Positions 56,070 to 64,000 of a DNA stretch of 64,000 nt are shown piece by piece. Within the stretch, counting starts at the first letter, position 1. The number at the start of each line of letters is the position of its first letter. This DNA comes from Tenebrio molitor. Lineage: Eukaryota > Arthropoda > Insecta > Coleoptera > Tenebrionidae. Location of the stretch: NCBI RefSeq assembly GCF_963966145.1, contig NC_091046.1:36208001-36272000 (forward strand), written 5' to 3'. The position numbers and the translations under genes are program-made. Under the pieces are notes generated by a model. It saw only the letters and a program-made list of their open reading frames with translations. It searched no databases and was not told the DNA's origin.

Positions 56070-57948
56070 TAATCTACTATTATTTATTGAGTTCCGCCTA
56101 TCTCTGTTTTGTTTTCTTAGTTACCATCCAGTATATTCTTGATTTTTGTAAATAAATTGTAAATTTAAAAGATTTTACAGGAGAATTTTTTTTCGTTTTC
56201 AAACTTCAGACAAAAAAAAAATAGCCATACCACAAAAATAATCATTTTCATTGAAAGTAATATTTCTATCTTCCACTAAATGTAAAAACGTTTGAGCTAA
56301 AAATTATTCAATGACTTAATAATTCAGGAAACACACAGTAACAAATAAAAAACTAATCCCATTGTATATTAACTCGCATTGCAAATCCAATTACCAATAT
56401 TTTGCCTAATTCGATAAGTATCTATCACAGCTGGAAGTGGAAAATGGAGGGTGAAATTAAACCACGTGTTTTCAACAACCTCAAATACGATCCTAGTCGG
56501 TTGTCAGCGCGCGTGAAATTCAGTTTAAATGTACCATTCTACATGATAACAGCTAAATATAAACCGACAAATTGTAGTACTTCTCATTGACATTCAAAAC
56601 ACAATAGTACGAACGTTAAGTTAATTTAATCGTGATATATTAGCTATCGTCAATAATTTTCTTGCATCCACTGCATCAATTAACTCTTCAGCTCGCACAC
56701 ATTTTGTGTGGACCACATAACATAGTAAACAGTGTAATTCGCTCTCTATTTTAATTAAAACCATTGTGCTAAGGCATCGTATGATTAAAGTGATCTTGAA
56801 CACGCCAAAGAAACTGTTTTACATTCCGTTGTAATCTTCTTTATCACGATACACAGTGATATGTGATACTGGCCAAATTTGTACAACTATTGGAACATCC
56901 CCGAGTTATGGCTAAGAACACAGTAACGTGCATTTCTCTGTTTGGTAAGTTAGAGTGTGAACACACCGAAATTTATTAGAACTTTGACGGTATGCAATTT
57001 CAATTGAATTTAATGAGTGTTTGTGGCGGTTGCATGACTTCATAAGACGCTGTATCTGTGGTTCTTAATACCACAAAAGAGAGTCTTATTGAAAACGAGT
57101 ATGTTATTTTTTCGTTTCGAAACAAAATATTATTTGAAATTTAATTTAATTGTAATTGTAAATATTAAACTTGACGACGTTACGTTTCGTCGGTGTGCAC
57201 ATTTTCATAAATTAAATGACAGTTTTTATTAAATATACTGCGGAAAACAAATAACAGGATAAGCCATTTTCAATTTCGAGATGAAATTAAAGTTGAAATG
57301 GGAAAAGCTTGTCGTTAATATTTTGCGGTGTAATTTGTTCTGACTACATTATACAAAGCAAAACTTTTCGCGAAAATGTTGTTATATCCAACACAAATTA
57401 GTCGTTAGTTTGCTTTTAATTTAACTGATCCAATTAATTCAGTTTAAAAAAGGTTCATGAGCTTTTAAAAACGTGAAGTTGTGTTTCTTTATATTTAACA
57501 GAGGCCTTGCAAGATTAGCTGATATCCATACAAAGAGCGAAATTCATATATCGTTACTTAATTAATATTATGTATAAGAAATTCTTAGATTACATAAACC
57601 AGTACAAAAAACAAAAAAAGAGCTGCTTTTTCTTATAGTATATGTAGTACATACATATATTTATCCCTAATAGAAATATTGACTAAAATCATAAATTACA
57701 CGAACAAAGAAACAGTTTACAAATCACTTATAGTCTTCCTCGAATTACTTTACCTGCTTTCTTTGTCAAATAGCTCGATAGAGTTCAAAGATATTAAAAA
57801 TATTTGTCTGAGGTTATTTAACACCTTGCCATAAATTATCGGAGTGAAGCGCTTCAAGATATGTTGTTTCTTTGTTGATGTGATTTATGATTTTAGTCAA
57901 TATGTATTTCTATTGGGGATAAATACACTATATTGTAATAGTAGTTTA
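56070..57948. other. Intergenic, nothing recognised
   Basis: AT-rich sequence with no recognised gene. A short atacatatatttatccctaa-like simple stretch occurs near 57650. Confidence 0.4.
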
Positions 57949-58227
57949 TTTGACGAGTTTGTGTGTAAATTGGGCCTTTTTTGGCACGTGTTGGCCATTT
58001 TAAAACGCGAGTGAAACGAGCGTTTTAAAGGCCCACGAGTGCCAAAAAAGGCCCAATTTACACACGAACGAGTTGAATACAACGTTTTTTTGTTCTACGA
58101 GGCCCTTAAAGGCTCCAAATCGCTTAAAACCTTTAAAATTAGCTTGACGTTTCGTTTTGACATGTTGTGACATTTATCAAAATCCGTTCACATAGGAGAA
58201 AATTCTCAAATTCTGACAGTGTCGAAC
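57949..58227 (+). repeat. Dispersed repeat family E, copy 3, most complete
   Basis: It begins with a long hairpin: gtgtgtaaattgggcctttt with ggccattttaaaacgcg pairs with cgttttaaaggcccacgagt and aaaaggcccaatttacacac. A unique body (aaggctccaaatcgctta) and the end attctgacagtgtcgaac follow. Confidence 0.9.
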
Positions 58228-60589
58228 AAAAAAATATATTTTTTTTAATTAAAATCCTTTTTGAAAATTTTTTAGGTTAACTACTCTGATATTCGTTAAA
58301 GAATTTTAACATAATTTTATTTGTATTACACAATTAATAAAACTGTTTGCAACAATTTAGTGGATGCATGTTAATTAGAGGAAAAAGAATTAGAATAATC
58401 AGTTTACATCTTTAAAAAGACATTTCTTTTTTTGTGTCTAAAGGTGAAAACTGTATCCTATCAAAATAAATTCCATTTTATTTTATTTATTGTATGAATA
58501 GAAAAATATGTTTCATATTTTTTTGATGAATTTAGTGGCACATGACGTAAAATTCTAAATGATATTTTAATATTTAGTTTTGGCACTACAATTTGTCCCA
58601 TTTATGATGTCATGCTGAAAAAATTAATGAAGCACAAAGTGATTAATAAAACAATTTAATTTTTGATATGGCAACCACCGAACTTCGATAGTGACATTAA
58701 ATTCCTCAATTTTTTCTACCAATGACAACAATTAAATTCGATGTTATTGAATCTAAATATGTTTTATTTATTCGAGCTCGACAGTAACCAAGGTCTCGCA
58801 TCCAGTCGACTCGTTTTGTTTATTTTGCATTTTGCAATTACAACATTTTGTGAATAAACGATACCGGATTTCAAATACTCGCATATAAAATAATCGGAAA
58901 TGTTATTGTTCTCGTTTTAACTTTTTCACAACCGGTTTCGAAACGACAAATAAAAGTGTAAATTTGAATTTGAACGAATGAACGAATAAAAAAATTTGGG
59001 GACTGGGATGTTTCACCGGAACTTTCATCAAGCAGAACCTCCACTATTACGGTGGAATGCATTAACTAAATTAAAGATAATTTTGCTGCGGCCTATCCGG
59101 CATAAAGAAAGCTATTTTAAATGATGGGAAATGATGAGACGGCGGTCTGGGTGCGGTTGGGGGTATCGTCGGTATACTGCCCACGGAAAACCACTCCGAT
59201 CCGCGCCCCACGTGTTAACAAGATAAGCGATGAACAACGTGGTGTTACCCTAATTGATTATTATTCTTTCAGAATGGTGCGCGCCCAGATTATATGGCGG
59301 GCCATTTGTCCCGAAGCTGTCAAGTTGGCAAATAATGTATGGTAGATTCCGGATTTTAATTAATTACCGTGATATCTTGAGAAAACACACTTGCATTAAA
59401 ATTTTTGTTAATATATTTCATCAAGTTAAACATTCAAATAAAAGAGATAATTTAAGCGATGAACTCAAATTAATTTAAAATTAAACATTTTCAGCACATC
59501 GAGTAGTGTCTTCATTTAAACATCAGCTTTGCCAAAGCATTATTTCAAAACTATATAATTACCAACATATCAAAAATGTAGTCAGTTGGTACATTGAAAG
59601 TTAGCACGACATGGAAAACTAGTTTTATTGAAAATTATAGATGAACAACATTTTACAAAGTAATATCCACAGATATTTAATAATGTATTGTAAACAATAT
59701 AAAAACCTTTTGGAAATTATTTTATTATTTATAGTACAGGTAGTAACCATCAAAATATTGTTAAATTGGCAGCAATTTGTAGAACATTAATGTTAATGAA
59801 TGTTAATGTTAATGCTGAATTTTTCAAATAAAAATAGGATTTTTTAAATCAAACTGAGAGATATTATCATTGTTCTGCTTCTAAATAAGGCACCTACTTA
59901 TCATTATTACCATTACTAATATATATAATAATATCATTGTTAATGTTTTACTTCACCTTATCGTACCTACTTTATTCACAATTTGATATTAATAAAGAAC
60001 ACGCCTTGATAACATTTAACATAATTTAAATTACAGATAAAGTGATTATAAACAACTGCTAAAAAATCAAAGATGTTTGTCCTACGTGAAGAATGACACA
60101 TTAAATCAAGGATACTTTAAATGGTGTACTTATCATTATTTTACATTTTATTAAAAATAGATTTGTCATTTAGTTATATTTTTTAACAGAAGAAGGGAAA
60201 GGTACATGTATCAATGTATGTACCGATTACTTACGTTATTTAGGTACACCAAAAGAAATTTAATTGACAGGATTAAATCTGGAACAATTAATTGCTCTGC
60301 ATATTTTTAATACCACGTTGCTTTATTTTTATTAGTGACCTCCAATAACAGGATGTACAAGTGTACCTAATCACGAGAGTGTAACAATGTAGTTATCTCT
60401 AATGATGTTAGACACAAACAGCAACAAAAAATATGACCTGGCATTTATAAATCAAATAAAAATTACATCACAAAAGTTTTAATAATACGAAATCTGAATA
60501 TTTGCAAATTTAGAACATCAAATTTGTTTTACAGATTGTGTAACTATAACAGCCCGTTACGTTACATTATTTTTATTTAAAAGAAAAAA
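58228..60589. other. Intergenic, with a GC-richer patch at 59090-59340
   Basis: Mostly AT-rich. The patch 59090-59340 (gacggcggtctgggtgcggt, ccgatccgcgccccacgtgt) stands out in composition and has unspliced open frames on the plus strand but no recognised domain. It could be a regulatory region or a non-coding exon. A tgttaatgaatgttaatgtt simple repeat lies near 59790. Confidence 0.4.
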
Positions 60590-62862
60590 ATGAGAATGGA
60601 AGCGCTGCTAATCATTCTTCTTTGAAGTAAGATAATTTGCAATAAATATTTATCGTCCAAGACGAAGTGAATCCAACCTGAAGAAATAAAACGAGCAAAA
60701 CTCAAGAAAGACGTGAAAACCTATTTATTGAAATGCAGTCTTTGAAAACACATTCTGACTGTTTAGTAATAACTTTCCTTTGATTACAAAGACTTTAAAT
60801 AAAACTATAAAAGAAAGTTATCACAATTTTTGAAAAGTTTGAAAAGGCAAAGGTGCGGTTTAAGGTCTAGAGTCTTTCAAGATAATATGACTGTACAAAA
60901 TTTTAATACATGACTTATGACTGTAGCACTTATGTAATACACAAGAAAAACACCAGATATGTGCTTTAACCAACCAGTGTAATGGATTTTATCTTTAACA
61001 GAACTGCAAACATTCCATTTACAGAAATGCAAACAAAAATAACACGATAACATCTTCATTGTCGATTAGATTTTTGTGCTTTTGTTTTTTCTCTTTTTGT
61101 GTGTGTCAGATACACTTTTATCACTTCCTCTCACAAACTAATTTATTTTTCTATCCGTGACTGTATCGTCTACAGACAGATATATTTCTATAGCACTACC
61201 AAAATAGACAGCATAATGCTTTACTTTAAAACAGAAAGAAAAATTACACAAATTACCATCACAGTCATTGTCTTTACTGCTTTAAGACTGTTAAATTTCG
61301 CATTAACGAAATTAAATTCTATTTATTTTACATTTATTTTCGCGTAAATCTCCTTAAATATGAGACGTTGCGTGTATCACGAAACGCAGTTGTCCGTGAA
61401 TAATGGCCATTAATAGGAAACACTATTCACAAATTGGTTCTTACTTGCAGCTTTATGGTATCTCCACACCATCGCCGCTGTGAAAATCACCAGTCTAGAC
61501 GTCCCCAAGAACGCCTGGGATACCGTCAAGTTAAATTGCAAGTACGATTTAGAGGATGGAACTCTTTACGCTGCCAAGTGGTACAAGGACAACATCGAGT
61601 TCTTCAGATGTCTAGCTGACGGTTCCGTTCAAGAGTTCCCTTTAAAAGATGTCAAGATCTATCACACGGGTAGATCTCAAAGCGGATCTTGCTTTTTCGA
61701 ACTTACTGCACTCACTCCAAAGAGCGGAGGTGAATACATGTGCGAAGTAAGTCTGGATTGGCCCACGTTTCAAATTGTCACCGAATCTGCACATTTAAAG
61801 ATTATTGAACCATCCAGAATCGTACAGCCGGAAGCGACTACAAGTGAAGGTTGGAAAAAATTTCAAAGTTATCGATGTAATAACGGTCTTTGTTTTTAGT
61901 TGTCACGCTACCGGTAGAAGGAAGTAAAGGTAAATGAACCATTTTTATCTTTTCAGTTGTAATTTTAAAATAACTAAAAATAAATATGTAATAAACAAGT
62001 TGATGTTCACATGAAAATAGATAGGTATGTCTACAACGAATCGTCGTAGATACTTCGAGTGATGTGAGACTGTTAAATATTTTGATAAAGGCAACGCCAA
62101 TATGCATATCTAACTATTTTTAATATGAATGTGTTCAGATTAAATAATTAATGCAAGCAAGTGTACGAAAAAACTGAACTGTTGCATTTTTATGTAAAAA
62201 CTTAAATGAGAAAAGTGACTTGTTGATTACTTAAATCTATTTTTTATTACAAAATTGTGTAAATTTATTCCAATTTAACTCGTGTCGCTGAAGATAAGCG
62301 GAAACCTACCACTGCCTAACCAGAAAATTGCTACATTTTATATTCATATTATACTCTGATGTAGTTTTATTTGTGGAAAATGCTGGAAAAGTTTTGTTTA
62401 AAGTAAGTATCTGAAGATACGAGCTTATTTCTGCTATATAATGCATTAGAAGAGTGATAAGGAACAATGTCGCACAACTGTAGTGCTTGTGGTAGTGGCT
62501 TTAAAATAGTTTTTAGCTAATTTACCTTTACAATAGACAACTTTAACAATATTTTAGGCGAAATATATTTTTGTTGAAATGACAAACATTTTCGGAATAG
62601 AGCAATAAAGACAAAATTCTCCGTTTTAATACTTAGGTAACTGTCATCTACATGCAACACTTTCGCAAGCTTGGAATAGTTCGTTCTTCTATTTTGCTAA
62701 TTTTAAAACCAACCATTAAAAACAAAGAAATATTTTAATTATTAGGTACTTATTATAAGTTGTGTGCAGAGTTTTATTATATTTTTTTTATTTCCAGGTC
62801 CCAGATATTTATCTTCTTATGTGAATATATTTATTGTGCTTTTTGTAATCTACATTTACTAA
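60590..62862 (+). CDS. Short beat-like immunoglobulin-domain cell-surface protein
   Basis: The well-supported exons are 61451-61849, 61900-61929 (30 bp) and 62798-62862, all in phase. The Ig V-like domain shows VKLNCKYDLEDGTLYAAKWY with the first Cys and core Trp, a beat-type FFRCLADGSVQEFPL segment, and GGEYMCEVSLDWPTFQ with the second Cys. The C-terminus PRYLSSYVNIFIVLFVIYIY is hydrophobic and looks like a GPI-attachment signal. Family members mediate axon guidance and synaptic adhesion; that role is inferred. Only one Ig domain is present, whereas typical Beat proteins have two. A candidate first exon (60590-60626, MRMEALLIILL) has a matching donor phase and completes a signal peptide, but contains an in-frame TGA, so the true first exon may lie elsewhere. 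AATAAA is at 62864-62869. Confidence 0.8.
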
Positions 62863-62869
62863 CAATAAA

Positions 62870-63340
62870 ATAAACAATTATATAAACTAACATATGTAAT
62901 TTAGTTGTTTTTTTTTGTAATAGGTCAAAAGTTATTGAACATATATAAAATTAGCTTTTTTAGTAAATTAAAAAAATGACTTTGACAGAGAACGCGTCGA
63001 ATACATTGACCGAGTAAATTTTTTAGACGCAAATTACTATTTGTTTAACTGTCTTTGTTATTTAAATTTCAACTTTATTTATATCATTTACTGCCATTTT
63101 TTTCTGCAATTCTGTGATTTAAAACAAATAAAACACTATCGTTTAATGAAAGAATAAAAAATTACATCACAATAAAAGAATACAATGTCAAATTGTTCAA
63201 ACGACGAAGAAAAAATATCTTAACGTGAGAAGTATTAATATTACATACATATATTGTTAGCATAATATTGATATTTTTTGACTTTTTTAAAGGATAAACG
63301 TAATGTTTAAAAAATTTAGTTATTACATATTACGGACTAA
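62870..63340. other. Intergenic, nothing recognised
   Basis: AT-rich; no frames or repeat arms. Confidence 0.4.
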
Positions 63341-63476
63341 GGGCCGGGTTTACCAAGGTGAACTATAGATTAAAATATACGAAAACATTGTTTCATTGTT
63401 AGATAACAATAGGAAATTAAAGTAACGAAGCATTTTAACCTACAGTTAACTTTAATTGGCATTGGTGAAATCGGCC
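63341..63476. mobile_element. GGGCCG-type MITE, copy 2
   Basis: gggccgggtttaccaaggtg is inverted as cattggtgaaatcggcc. TAA/TTAA-like flanks (ctaa before, ttaa after) would suit a PIF/Harbinger-type 3-bp duplication. The interior core matches 32657-32788. Confidence 0.85.
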
Positions 63477-63778
63477 TTAAATCTTTTATTTATGTTTATC
63501 TGAGTTTGTTAATTGAATTAACTAAATTAATCCAACACCTAATAATTATACCATTGTTGAATGAGGAGATATTTCATTGGGGGGGCTACCATTGATGCAA
63601 GGATGCAACCAAATTAATCGTTGAAATGAAACAAAAATGCCGTCAGCATTTCCATTTAGGGATTTTTACATTTCATTGTTGGCTGTAGAGCGTTGACGTT
63701 TCTTACTTGTTTCTTACTATAACCTAAATTTTTGATGTAACATTTTCAAAGAGTAAATTGTTCAGTTTATCGTTAAAC

Positions 63779-64000
63779 ATGTATACTTTACTTAGAAATA
63801 TTAAAAATATGCCCAAACCTCAGTTTCAGTGTACGTGTTATTCAGCATTAAAGCAGCCGCAACCCAACGAAACAGATGACATTTCACGAAAAATCGTTGA
63901 ACCCACTACTAATTTAAAGGACACCACTTCAGACAATCAAACCAACGACAACCCCAAGAACGTAACAAGAGATTACACATCGGTAAAAATGGTCAAGGCT
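63779..64000 (+). CDS. N-terminal part of unidentified protein, runs off the window
   Basis: The frame is open for 74 codons from ATG at 63779 to the window edge. It begins MYTLLRNIKNMPKPQFQCTC and becomes polar (NETDDISRKIVEP, TSDNQTNDNPKNV). The basic, acidic-poor start with Arg and Lys could be a mitochondrial presequence, but this is weak. No family is recognised. A preceding AT-rich stretch shows no TATA box. It could also be only a first exon. Confidence 0.5.
   Translation, partial: MYTLLRNIKNMPKPQFQCTCYSALKQPQPNETDDISRKIVEPTTNLKDTTSDNQTNDNPKNVTRDYTSVKMVKA

Noticed and set aside
56402..59478. Short open frames between 56 and 59.5 kb
   Set aside because: All are under 80 codons, AT-driven and without motifs or conserved splice signals.

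Overview
The window reads as a gene-sparse, AT-rich insect nuclear locus, most likely from a beetle. The evidence is introns of about 50 bp, a ZAD zinc-finger gene cluster (an arthropod family), a beaten-path-type immunoglobulin gene, a digestive carboxypeptidase A, and many insect-type Tc1/mariner, PIF/Harbinger, hAT and Helitron remnants. The beetle assignment is inference.

Layout. 1-6.7 kb: inverted-repeat elements, a PIF/Harbinger relic and a decayed Tc1-like transposon. 6.8-8.4 kb (-): complete six-exon secreted M14 carboxypeptidase with TATA box and poly(A) signal. 8.7-18.2 kb: transposon graveyard, with two relics of one reverse-transcriptase family that has a restriction-like endonuclease tail, five TIR elements, a 3 kb non-LTR element lacking its RT and carrying two tRNA-like modules, a 500 bp Tc1 deletion derivative and foldback repeats. 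18.5-23.5 kb (+): three tandem ZAD C2H2 genes with identical three-exon structure. 23.75-28.2 kb (-): convergent two-exon gene for a 1454-aa acidic Lys/Ser-rich, probably nuclear protein. 28.2-33.7 kb: intergenic, TIR elements. 33.8-35.6 kb (+): six-exon APP-BP1/NAE1, the NEDD8 E1 regulatory subunit. 36.3-37.7 kb (-): three-exon THAP gene. 37.87-40.85 kb: apparently intact hAT transposon with perfect 8-bp target duplication, inserted 127 bp upstream of the THAP start codon. 41.8-44.3 kb (+): five-exon DEF8 homologue. 45-58 kb: no convincing host gene; mariner, Helitron, MITE and foldback mosaics, some with captured gene fragments. 60.6-62.9 kb (+): 3' exons of a short beat-like Ig gene with a hydrophobic tail. 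63.8-64 kb (+): start of an unidentified gene running off the end.

The host genes do not form a pathway. They are a secreted peptidase, paralogous DNA-binding regulators, a nuclear acidic protein, a NEDD8-conjugation enzyme, a THAP factor, an endolysosome-associated adaptor and a cell-surface Ig protein. Exon coordinates were fitted by hand from GT/AG sites; in every complete model the summed exon length is divisible by three and the protein has no internal stop.
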